6,940 nucleotides of DNA from JASFEQ01 sp050122535 (GCA_050122535.1 JASFIT010000254.1:1-6940); one strand, 5' to 3'; positions 1 to 5,873 are shown, counted from the first letter of the stretch. Program-made: numbers and translations. Notes: generated from the sequence alone by a model not told the origin.

Positions 1-595
1 AGGGGTTTCCCCTGGAAAAACCGGAGAACCCCTTTTCCACAATAAAGGCGGAGATCCCTCGCTCACCCGCCTCCGGGTTGGTCTTTGCGTACACAATGGC
101 CACATCGGCTACAGGGCCGTTTGTAATAAACATCTTTGTTCCATTCAGGATATACCTGTCCCCCTTCTTGACTGCCCGGGTCTTGAGAGAAAGGGCATCC
201 GATCCTGCCTCTGGCTCTGTGAGGGCTAAGGCGCCAATCTTGTTTCCCGCGATCAGGTCTGGCAAGAACCTCCGCCTTTGCGCTTCGTTTCCGTTTCTGA
301 AAATACTTTCGGTGCAGAGGATAGCATGGGCACCGTACGTATTTCCCGTAGCAGCACACCCCCTCATGAGCTCCTCCATCACAAGGACACAGGAGAGAAA
401 GTCGGCCCCGCTTCCTCCATAGGCCTCTGGTATGGTCATGCCATAAAATCCCATTTGGGCCATGGCCCCAAAGCTCTTCTCTGGGAATTTCTCTTGTTCA
501 TCGATCTCTGGTGCCAGTGGAATCACGTCCCTATCCACGAATTTGGCCACCGTCTCCTTCAGCATCTTGTGCTCTTCAGTAAGCTCAAAATCCAT
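1..595 (-). CDS. Acyl-CoA dehydrogenase, isovaleryl-CoA dehydrogenase-like (N-terminal part, cut by left edge)
   Basis: This is the N-terminal 198 residues of a flavoprotein that oxidises an acyl-CoA to the 2-enoyl-CoA and passes electrons to electron-transfer flavoprotein. I translated the minus strand by hand from ATG at 595; the frame stays open to position 1, so the C-terminal half, with the catalytic glutamate, lies outside. Seen directly: start MDFELTEEHKMLKETVAKF; GCAATGNTYGAHAILC at residues 79-94; RNGNEAQ at 100-106; the family signature ALTEPEAGSD at 124-133; YILNGTKMFITNG at 148-160; and a beta-domain stretch RGISAFIVEKGFSGF at 179-193. The YGAH, RNGNEAQ, ITNGP-ADV-IVYAKT and AFIVEKG blocks recall isovaleryl-CoA dehydrogenases more than short-chain butyryl-CoA dehydrogenases (recalled alignment, not computed). 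A GGAG box (rc of 603-606) supports the start. It follows the biotin carboxylase by 35 bp, so it is very likely co-transcribed. The exact acyl substrate is uncertain. Confidence 0.92.
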   Translation of the reverse strand, partial: MDFELTEEHKMLKETVAKFVDRDVIPLAPEIDEQEKFPEKSFGAMAQMGFYGMTIPEAYGGSGADFLSCVLVMEELMRGCAATGNTYGAHAILCTESIFRNGNEAQRRRFLPDLIAGNKIGALALTEPEAGSDALSLKTRAVKKGDRYILNGTKMFITNGPVADVAIVYAKTNPEAGERGISAFIVEKGFSGFSRGNP

Positions 596-630
596 GGCTC
601 TTCTCCGAAACCAGAGGGAATGCCCTAAAG

Positions 631-1995
631 CTATTCATCCTCTTCCTCATTCTCTGGCAAGAATTTGTGAATAAAGCCCGTGTGGAAATCGCCTTTTTGG
701 AACATGGGATCATCCATGATCCTTACATAAAGAGGAATGGTGGTTTTAAGGGGCTCTATCCTGAATTCTTCAAGGGCCCTTTTCATGATACGGATGGCTC
801 CCTCTCTTGTGAGATCGTGAGAGATGAGCTTGGCAATCAAGGAATCGTAAAATATGGGTAACTCGTATCCCTCGTAAAGGTGGGTGTCTAATCTGATCCC
901 AGAACCGCCCGGCGGATGATATACTTCTACAACACCAGGAGAGGGCATGAAGTTCTTATCTGGGTCTTCAGCATTGATCCGGCATTCTATGGCCCAGCCC
1001 CTCTTTTCCAGATCGTCAAAGGAATAGGTGAGCGTTTCTCCAGAAGAGAGCCTTATCTGCTCTTTGACCAGGTCTATTCCGGTGGTCAGTTCCGTGACCG
1101 GATGTTCCACCTGGAGCCTCGCATTGACCTCTAGAAAGTAGAAGTTTTCATCCTGATCAAGGAGAAATTCCACCGTACCTGCATTGAAGTACTTGACAGC
1201 CTTAGCCGCGGCGATGGCCGCCTTTGCCATGGTATTCCTGAGTTGGGCCGTGAGCTTGGGGGAAGGGGATTCTTCAATGAGTTTTTGATATCGCCTTTGA
1301 ATGGTGCACTCTCTTTCGCCTAAATGGGTCACATTCCCCTGACTGTCTGCCAAGATCTGGAATTCGATGTGTCGGGGTTGGGTGAGATACTTCTCAATGT
1401 AGACTTGATCATTCCCAAAGGCGGCGCGTGCCTCCATTTTTGCCACGGAAAATTCTTCTAGAAGCATCTCCTCGTTTTCACAAATCCTGATGCCACGACC
1501 TCCACCCCCTCCGGATGCCTTGATCATGACAGGATAACCAATCTCGCCACCCGCGCTAATGGCCTCTTCAACCGTGATGACTCCATCCCCACTGCTGGGA
1601 ATGACGGGCACACCCGCCTCTTTCATGACCTTTTGGGCCCTGATTTTGTCCCCTGCAAGCCTTAGATTTTCTGGGGTAGGGCCTATGAATACGATACCTT
1701 GGCTTTCACATTCTTGGGCCATTTCCTCATTTTCAGCCAGATACCCATAGCCCGGGTGGATCGCCTCTGCCCCTGTATCTTTCGCAGCCTTTATGATGTT
1801 TTCCATATTCAGATAGCTTTTGGCGCTCATGGCAGGACCGATGCAGACCTGTTCATCGGCCAATTTAAGATGTAGTGATTCCGCGTCCGCTTCAGAGTAA
1901 ACCGCAACGCTGAGGATTCCTATTTCTTTGCAGGCACGAATAATCCTGACCGCGATTTCACCTCTGTTGGCGATAAGGATTTTTGAAAACTTCAT
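631..1995 (-). CDS. accC: Biotin carboxylase subunit of an acyl-CoA carboxylase
   Basis: This subunit uses ATP and bicarbonate to carboxylate the biotin carried by BCCP; a separate carboxyltransferase then moves the CO2 to an acyl-CoA. It is 454 residues, the normal length for a stand-alone AccC-type subunit, with no fused BCCP domain. Domain order is pre-ATP-grasp Rossmann (about 1-115, starting KILIANRGEIAVRIIRACKE), ATP-grasp (about 116-330) and C-terminal biotin carboxylase domain (about 335-445). Catalytic features are all present: K117; K159 before the glycine-rich loop GGGGGRG (162-168); H209; K238; E276; the EVNARLQVEHPVTE block (289-302); and R339 in ECRINAEDP. The usual NTR is NAR here (A292), a mild variant. 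The tail is acidic (PENEEEDE). The ATG at 1995 has AAGGA 11 nt upstream (rc of 2007-2011). The gene sits between the BCCP gene and an IVD-like dehydrogenase, which suggests an acyl-CoA (for example methylcrotonyl-CoA) carboxylase as much as the housekeeping acetyl-CoA enzyme. Confidence 0.95.
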   Translation of the reverse strand: MKFSKILIANRGEIAVRIIRACKEIGILSVAVYSEADAESLHLKLADEQVCIGPAMSAKSYLNMENIIKAAKDTGAEAIHPGYGYLAENEEMAQECESQGIVFIGPTPENLRLAGDKIRAQKVMKEAGVPVIPSSGDGVITVEEAISAGGEIGYPVMIKASGGGGGRGIRICENEEMLLEEFSVAKMEARAAFGNDQVYIEKYLTQPRHIEFQILADSQGNVTHLGERECTIQRRYQKLIEESPSPKLTAQLRNTMAKAAIAAAKAVKYFNAGTVEFLLDQDENFYFLEVNARLQVEHPVTELTTGIDLVKEQIRLSSGETLTYSFDDLEKRGWAIECRINAEDPDKNFMPSPGVVEVYHPPGGSGIRLDTHLYEGYELPIFYDSLIAKLISHDLTREGAIRIMKRALEEFRIEPLKTTIPLYVRIMDDPMFQKGDFHTGFIHKFLPENEEEDE

Positions 1996-2013
1996 ATGCG
2001 GTCATGTCCTTCC

Positions 2014-2035
2014 CCCTCCCCCTCGAGGGGGAGGG
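2014..2035. repeat. 22-bp perfect GC-rich palindrome just upstream of the accC ribosome binding site
   Basis: A perfect self-complementary palindrome is centred between 2024 and 2025 on CTCGAG. Each arm is CCCTCCCCCTC. It lies in the 97-bp gap between the BCCP and biotin carboxylase genes, and its end is 2 nt from the AAGGA Shine-Dalgarno of accC. In the mRNA it could fold into a very stable hairpin that affects accC translation or transcript ends. There is no T-run after it in the direction of transcription, so it is not a classical terminator. It may belong to a dispersed intergenic repeat family; that is inference. Confidence 0.75.
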
Positions 2036-2046
2036 CGGGGTGGGGG
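2027..2046 (+). other. Canonical G-quadruplex motif with one-base loops
   Basis: Four G-runs of 5, 3, 4 and 5 bases occur on the plus strand (2027-2031, 2033-2035, 2037-2040, 2042-2046), separated by single bases A, C and T. This fits the strict G3+N1-7 rule with the shortest possible loops, which are known to give the most stable quadruplexes. The plus strand is the template strand for the surrounding genes, so the mRNA carries the complementary C-runs. It overlaps the right half of the neighbouring palindrome. In vivo folding is not shown by sequence alone. Confidence 0.6.
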
Positions 2047-2092
2047 TGGACAACTTGAAGGAAATTCTGGGACAGTAAAATGCAGAGCCTCA

Positions 2093-2362
2093 CTATGACG
2101 TGGCTTCTATGACAAACATGAGATCATCATCTTTCAAGGCCGATTCATTTTCTGCCACAATCTTAACAATTCTTCCGTTCACAGGGGACTTGATTTTCTG
2201 AAACACCTTCATGGTCTCCAGAAGCCCCAGCACCTGTTTCTTCTTCACAACATCTCCCTCTTCCACATAGGGCGGTTGATCGGGTGCCGACCTTCTGTAG
2301 AAGACACCAGACATGGGTGCTCTCACTTCAATCGTCTTGGGCTGCTTTTCTTCTGCACTCAT
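2093..2362 (-). CDS. accB: Biotin carboxyl carrier protein (minimal, AccB-type with thumb)
   Basis: This small acyl-CoA carboxylase subunit carries biotin on a lysine and swings it between the biotin carboxylase and carboxyltransferase sites. It is 89 residues and almost entirely one biotinyl/lipoyl domain. Residues 12-22 (EVRAPMSGVFY) are the first strand. Residues 25-33 (SAPDQPPYV) match the thumb insertion typical of AccB-type carriers. ETMKV at 49-53 is the biotinylation site with K52, and SPVNGRIVKIV (59-69) is the second half repeat. The N-terminal linker of about 70 residues seen in E. coli AccB is missing; only about 10 residues precede the fold. The site is ETMKV rather than the usual EAMKM. 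The ATG at 2362 has AGGAG (rc of 2373-2377) 10 nt upstream. It precedes the biotin carboxylase by 97 bp, as expected for a split carboxylase. Confidence in the family is high; the acyl-CoA substrate is unknown. The accB symbol is by family, not proof of acetyl-CoA carboxylase. Confidence 0.92.
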   Translation of the reverse strand: MSAEEKQPKTIEVRAPMSGVFYRRSAPDQPPYVEEGDVVKKKQVLGLLETMKVFQKIKSPVNGRIVKIVAENESALKDDDLMFVIEATS

Positions 2363-2428
2363 TTTCGCTCCACTCCTGTTCAGGTCAATCCAAATTCATC
2401 GTCCGGTTAGTCACAGACACACATGGAC

Positions 2429-2472
2429 CGATACTCACGCACGAACTCGCCCTTTCGCTGCACGAGTATTCG
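2429..2472 (-). promoter_or_regulatory. Possible stem-loop leader of the BCCP transcript
   Basis: On the transcribed strand, ATACTC (rc of 2464-2469) can pair with GAGTAT (rc of 2431-2436), extended by a CG/CG pair past a one-base bulge. The same region allows a competing stem, ACTCG (rc of 2463-2467) with CGAGT (rc of 2445-2449). The two stems share bases and exclude each other. The element lies 66-110 nt upstream of the BCCP start codon. A regulatory role is speculation; the pairings are seen directly. Confidence 0.25.
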
Positions 2473-2620
2473 TTTCAGAACCCTTCCCGCGAGGCAGGAG
2501 GATGTTGTTAGGCTTCACTCGTAAACAGAAATGGGTTGATATCCGTGAGAATCGCCAAGCCCAAATAGAAATCCCCCTCTATCCCCCTTTATAATAGACT
2601 GTGTCGCAATTCGACAAAGC

Positions 2621-2715
2621 TGTCATTCCGGGCGAGCCCAAAGATTGTGGGCGAGACCCGGAATCCAGGAAACTGGTGGAAAATCAAATCATTCTGGATC
2701 CCGGCCGGGATGACG
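2621..2715. repeat. GTCATTCCGG-type imperfect inverted repeat
   Basis: The left part starts GTCATTCCGG at 2622 and reads CCGGAATCCAGG at 2658-2669; the right part reads TCTGGATCCCGG at 2693-2704 and CCGGGATGAC at 2705-2714. Outer arms pair with one G:T position, and the inner arms pair with one or two mismatches, giving a long cruciform-capable structure. Repeats of this kind (TCATTCCGG ... GAATCCAG) are common between genes in many environmental proteobacteria; that statement is from memory. It codes for nothing. Confidence 0.65.
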
Positions 2716-2773
2716 AATTATGACATAACCTCTACAGGGGGAGGATGTCTTCATTTCTGTAATGGTCTAATTA

Positions 2774-2806
2774 GCCCCCCTTTTATAAAGAGGGGTGGGG
2801 GGATTT
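2774..2806. repeat. C-rich/G-rich hairpin 18 bp downstream of the BKACE stop
   Basis: CCCCCC then TTTTATAAAG then AGGGGTGGGGGG folds into a strong stem with CTTT/AAAG next to a short loop and one mismatch at 2779/2791. It starts 18 bp past the BKACE stop and could stop transcription or protect the 3' end of that message. A T-run follows only on the plus-strand side, so it is not a textbook terminator for the minus-strand genes. It also forms the right arm of the possible composite repeat. Confidence 0.35.
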
Positions 2807-2823
2807 TAAGTCAGACAAATGCT

Positions 2824-3699
2824 TCACCTTTGTGCATCTCTGAGCGCAAGGATCTCGCGTGTCTCAGAGGGGCTTGCGATCTCTCTCCCTCCCTCACGAA
2901 CGATTTTGGCCAGTTCCTCAATGAGTTGCCCGTTGCTTTGGGCCTTTTCACCGTTTGGAAGATAGAAGGTATCCTCAAGTCCCGTTCTCACGTTTCCGCC
3001 CAACTCCACGCACTTGCGGTGCAGATCCCATATTTCGTTTCGCCCAATGGCGATCACCTGCCAGTGACTGCCCTCAGGCATCTCTCCTGCAAGCAATGGC
3101 AGCCACTCCGGCTTTGCGGGCATTCCGCTGGCCACGCCCATCACACAGGAGATATGGGCTGGCCCATCAAACATGCCATTCCGTTTAAAGAGGCCCACAC
3201 TTCGCACAATTCCCGTGTCAAAGCACTCAAACTCAGGCACGATCTTCTTGGCTGTCATCACATCCAAAAACTGCTTAACCTTTTCCACCGGGTTGTCAAA
3301 AAGAATAGGAGGCCAGGCCCAAGATCCATCGCCCTTCAGTTTCAGGTAGTTGAGGGAGCCGGCGTTGCATGCGGCCATCTCAGGCTCGAATTTCTCAAGG
3401 CAGGCGACGGGGCCGGATATGTCCGGTCCCATCACACCCGTACTCATGCAGATAATGATTTCAGGGACCCGATCTTTAATGGCCGCCAGAATATCGCCCA
3501 CTGTCTTCAGGTCCCATGTGGGCAGGTGTCCCATCCCCTTACCCTGATTCCTGAAGTGACAGTGAACAACGGATGCACCAGCGTTATGGGCCTGCTCCGT
3601 ATGATCCGCCATCTCCTCAGGCGTCACAGGCACGTTGTGCGCAGCCGGGTCGGTGAGCACCCCGGTCAGGGCACACGTCACAACGGTCTTTGACCCCAT
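2824..3699 (-). CDS. BKACE-family beta-keto acid cleavage enzyme (DUF849)
   Basis: Members of this family use Zn2+ to run a retro-Claisen-type exchange: a beta-keto acid plus acetyl-CoA gives acetoacetate plus an acyl-CoA. The founding member, Kce, acts on 3-keto-5-aminohexanoate in lysine fermentation. This protein is 291 residues, close to the usual 270-310, and forms one TIM-barrel domain with no signal peptide. Seen: zinc ligands H46 and H48 in VVHCHFRN; S86 in CMSTG; NAGSLN at 112-117; EFECFDTG at 156-163; and R238, E242 and D243 in the RTGLEDT block, matching the Kce Arg-Glu-Asp trio. The loop TGVLTDP (12-18) has Leu where Kce has Glu14, so an aminated substrate is doubtful. The start is secure: GGAGGAG (rc of 3703-3709) sits just upstream of the ATG. 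It follows the flavin reductase gene by 67 bp and is probably co-transcribed with it. The true substrate is unknown. Confidence 0.93.
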   Translation of the reverse strand: MGSKTVVTCALTGVLTDPAAHNVPVTPEEMADHTEQAHNAGASVVHCHFRNQGKGMGHLPTWDLKTVGDILAAIKDRVPEIIICMSTGVMGPDISGPVACLEKFEPEMAACNAGSLNYLKLKGDGSWAWPPILFDNPVEKVKQFLDVMTAKKIVPEFECFDTGIVRSVGLFKRNGMFDGPAHISCVMGVASGMPAKPEWLPLLAGEMPEGSHWQVIAIGRNEIWDLHRKCVELGGNVRTGLEDTFYLPNGEKAQSNGQLIEELAKIVREGGREIASPSETREILALRDAQR

Positions 3700-3727
3700 T
3701 TTCTCCTCCCTTCGTATGAAGCCGCTG

Positions 3728-3746
3728 GGATAATAACGGATTATCC
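3728..3746 (-). other. Small perfect hairpin in the leader of the BKACE gene
   Basis: GGATAAT (3728-3734) and ATTATCC (3740-3746) form a perfect 7-bp stem with a 5-base loop in the 67-bp gap between the flavin reductase stop and the BKACE start. There is no following T-run. It could be an RNA-processing or stability element, a dyad operator, or chance. Confidence 0.3.
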
Positions 3747-3766
3747 TTATAGCAGGGTTTAGCCCC

Positions 3767-5773
3767 TCAAATCTTCAGAGCCTCCTCAAATCCTTCCCAG
3801 ATAGCCTCCGTCATCTTCCTCGGCTTTCTGGCATCACCAATGGTGATCACCTTGATCTCATTTTCATCCACATGCCTGGCGAGGTCATCATCGGGCAGAA
3901 CACCAACAGCCATCACAACCGTATCTGCCTTAAGGAACTCCTTGCCTTTTTCCGTCTCCAGAATGACCGCGTCGTCCGTGATCTCCAAGAGCTTTGTCTT
4001 TGTGCGAAGGTGGACTCCCATCAACCTGAGGCTCTTCATCAGGGACCAACGGGCGGTTCGACCCACGTTGTTGGCCAGCCGCGGTACCATATCGATCACC
4101 GTAATCCTCCTCCTGGAATTATGGAGAAGCTTGGTGGCGAATTCTGGATCTTCAGCACTGTGATACATCAAGAACGTGAAGGTGTCGGGCTCAGGTGCCC
4201 CCATAGACGCAATAAACTGGGCGGTCTCGCAGCCCGTGGCGCTTCCACCTACAACAACTACGTGTCCTCCGATATCGGGGGCCTTGTCCATGAGGACATC
4301 CCATGCACTTACCACATGGGGCTTGTCAATACCAGGCATATCCATTTCCAGCGGCTTTGCGCCCGACGCCACAACGAGCACATCTTGTTTGTCTTTCTTC
4401 ACCTTCTCCGGTGTGAGCCGCGTATTGAGCCTTATCTTGACACCCCCCTGCTCCATGCGATTCTTCATGCTGTCAATGGCCTTCTTAAATTCCGCCTTCC
4501 CTGGTGGGGCCTTGGCCAGGTTCACCTGACCACCAAGCCGGCTCTCTTGCTCATAGAGGGTCACATCATGCCCCCTCTCTGCCGCTACCAGAGCGAACTG
4601 CATGCCTGCGGGTCCCCCTCCAGCCACCATCACTTTCCTACTCACCTCGGCCTGTTTCACCTCGCGATCTTTTTCCCTCCCCGTCCTGGGATTGAGGATG
4701 CAAGTAACCGGAGTGGCAGAGAAGATGGCGTCAAAGCATCCCTGATTGCAGGATATACAGGGAATAATTTCACTGAACTTTCCTTCTCTTACTTTATTGG
4801 GGAGTTCAGGGTCTGCAAGCAATGGCCTTGCCCAGCAGATCATGTCACATGCTCCGGACCTCAGGGCCCTCTCAGCAACATATGGATCACCTAAGCGGTT
4901 AGAGGCAAAGACGGGGGTACCGACCTTCTCTTTGATCCCTCGGGCCAGGTAGAGAAAACCAGCCGGCGGTACGTTTGATGTGAGCTGCGGGATATTGGTT
5001 TCATGCCATCCGCCCGTGACGTTAATGGCATCTACCCCGGCCTTTTCCGCCTCAGCCGCGAACACGGCAGACTCGATGTTGGTATGTCCTCCTTCCATGA
5101 AATCATTACCGGCGATCCTGATACCCACAGGAACATCATCTCCCACCGCCTCCCTCACCTTCCTGATCACCTCGAGGCCGAAGCGCATCCTGTTCTCTAT
5201 GACGCCTCCATATTCGTCAGTGCGTTTATTGGTCAGTGGGGAGAGAAATTGGCTGATGAGGTAACCGGTGCAGGCCAGTATCTCAATCAGATCGAATCCC
5301 ACCTCCTTGGCTCGTCTCGCCGATTGGGCGTAGGCCTCTTTAACCTCCTCGATGTCCTCTTTTTTCATCTCCCGGGGGGTTTCTCGTGTCAGGGTGCTGG
5401 GGATGGCAGATGGGGCGATGGGGGGCATGCCCGTGAACATGGAGAAAGCGTATCGTCCCATATGGAAAAGCTGGGTTGCCACCTTCACATCGGTCTCCCT
5501 GTGGAGTTCTTCAACGAACGCTCTAAGAGGCTCAATGTGTTTATCATCGAAGAGTCCAAGCATTAAAGGAACGCAACCCACCCTGTCTATGCCGACAGGT
5601 CCAATGGTCATGAGTCCAACCCCCCCTTGGGCCCTTTCTCTGTAAAAGGCCTTGAATGTCTCATTGAAGGAGTAGTCTCTCGTATAGGCCAGCCCAATGG
5701 ACGGCATGACGATTCTGTTTTTTATTCGCAAATTTTTTATTGTGATAGGTTCGAACAGCTTTACAACCTCCAT
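3767..5773 (-). CDS. 2,4-dienoyl-CoA reductase / Old Yellow Enzyme family flavin and Fe-S reductase
   Basis: This is a cytoplasmic three-domain reductase that passes hydride from NAD(P)H through FAD, a 4Fe-4S cluster and FMN to an activated C=C bond. It is 668 residues, like E. coli FadH (about 670). The FMN TIM barrel spans about 1-365, opening LFEPITIKNLRIKNRIVMPS. Catalytic Tyr171 (TGYLI) and His257 (GGWHETNIP) match FadH Tyr166 and His252. Cluster cysteines are C339, C342, C346 and C358 (Cx2Cx3Cx11C). The FAD motif GGGPAG is at 385-390, with RLGGQ at 412-416. The NAD(P)H motif GGSATG is at 509-514, and D561 ends the second strand (TVID). The GDA block at 646-648 is the usual FAD-binding end. 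The ATG at 5773 has GGAG 6 nt upstream (rc of 5780-5783). It precedes BKACE by 67 bp. The substrate could be a dienoyl-CoA, enoate or alicyclic enoyl-CoA; related enzymes include enoate reductase and bile-acid reductases. Confidence 0.95.
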   Translation of the reverse strand: MEVVKLFEPITIKNLRIKNRIVMPSIGLAYTRDYSFNETFKAFYRERAQGGVGLMTIGPVGIDRVGCVPLMLGLFDDKHIEPLRAFVEELHRETDVKVATQLFHMGRYAFSMFTGMPPIAPSAIPSTLTRETPREMKKEDIEEVKEAYAQSARRAKEVGFDLIEILACTGYLISQFLSPLTNKRTDEYGGVIENRMRFGLEVIRKVREAVGDDVPVGIRIAGNDFMEGGHTNIESAVFAAEAEKAGVDAINVTGGWHETNIPQLTSNVPPAGFLYLARGIKEKVGTPVFASNRLGDPYVAERALRSGACDMICWARPLLADPELPNKVREGKFSEIIPCISCNQGCFDAIFSATPVTCILNPRTGREKDREVKQAEVSRKVMVAGGGPAGMQFALVAAERGHDVTLYEQESRLGGQVNLAKAPPGKAEFKKAIDSMKNRMEQGGVKIRLNTRLTPEKVKKDKQDVLVVASGAKPLEMDMPGIDKPHVVSAWDVLMDKAPDIGGHVVVVGGSATGCETAQFIASMGAPEPDTFTFLMYHSAEDPEFATKLLHNSRRRITVIDMVPRLANNVGRTARWSLMKSLRLMGVHLRTKTKLLEITDDAVILETEKGKEFLKADTVVMAVGVLPDDDLARHVDENEIKVITIGDARKPRKMTEAIWEGFEEALKI

Positions 5774-5873
5774 TGGCTTCTCCCTCTGTCGATGGACGGA
5801 TAATGGGGGTCACATCTTCATTTGTCATTTATATCTGTTAGTTAGGTTATATAGGAAGATGTATCCCTGGCCA
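5774..5873 (-). promoter_or_regulatory. AT-rich spacer before the flavin reductase gene; possible promoter
   Basis: This 100-bp gap separates the cytochrome stop from the reductase start. On the minus strand it holds TATAAC and, further on, TATAAA (rc of the AT-rich stretch around 5828-5850), with only a weak TTCCTA match 18 bp upstream of TATAAA as a -35. ACATCTTC (5812-5819) and GAAGATGT (5855-5862) form a perfect 8-bp inverted repeat 35 bp apart, flanking the AT-rich part. The change from an exported cytochrome to cytoplasmic catabolic enzymes makes a promoter here reasonable, but the box matches are weak. Confidence 0.3.

Larger units (their letters stand above)
2569..2807. mobile_element. 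Possible MITE-like composite repeat (about 240 bp, no coding capacity)
   Basis: The left arm (2569-2594, AAATCCCCCTCTATCCCCC then TTTATAA) and the right arm (2783-2807), when reverse-complemented (AAATCCCCCCACCCCTC then TTTATAA), are similar and point towards each other. Between them lies a second, GTCATTCCGG-type inverted repeat. Terminal inverted arms around a non-coding core would fit a short non-autonomous element. No transposase and no clear target-site duplication were found, so this could also be two independent dispersed repeats that landed together. Confidence 0.35.
2363..2823. other. 461-bp non-coding gap with nested inverted repeats
   Basis: No convincing gene lies between the BKACE stop and the BCCP start on either strand. 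The long plus-strand frame entering from 2647 is antisense to the BKACE gene. The gap holds a stem-loop leader near the BCCP gene (2429-2472), a small hairpin TGTCG/CGACA (2602-2606 and 2612-2616), a GTCATTCCGG-type inverted repeat (2621-2715), and a pair of CCCCC-rich inverted arms (2569-2594 and 2783-2807). It is much longer than the other gaps (35, 97, 67 and 100 bp), so it may separate two transcription units. I could not pick out a convincing -35/-10 promoter. Confidence 0.7.

Noticed and set aside
63..359. 98-codon minus-strand frame
   Set aside because: It is another frame of the acyl-CoA dehydrogenase, which reads through this stretch with clear family signatures.
631..1995. A292 in NARLQVEHP as a loss of function in biotin carboxylase
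   Set aside because: The catalytic Glu, Asn, Arg, Gln and Glu around it are kept, and related carboxylases vary at this position.
2774..2806. Rho-independent terminator for the BKACE gene
   Set aside because: The stem is strong but there is no T-run after it in the minus-strand direction, so it is listed only as a hairpin.
2363..2823. Small gene, tRNA or CRISPR in the long gap
   Set aside because: No tRNA-like cloverleaf, no regularly spaced direct repeats, and no short frame with a ribosome binding site and family resemblance was seen.
2647..3693. 348-codon open frame on the plus strand
   Set aside because: It lies antisense to the well-supported BKACE gene, starts inside the repeat region, and its His/Cys-rich translation resembles no family I know.
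3872..4894. 340-codon open frame on the plus strand
   Set aside because: It is antisense to the flavin reductase gene, whose motifs (Cx2Cx3Cx11C, GGGPAG) are unmistakable; its own product shows no domain.
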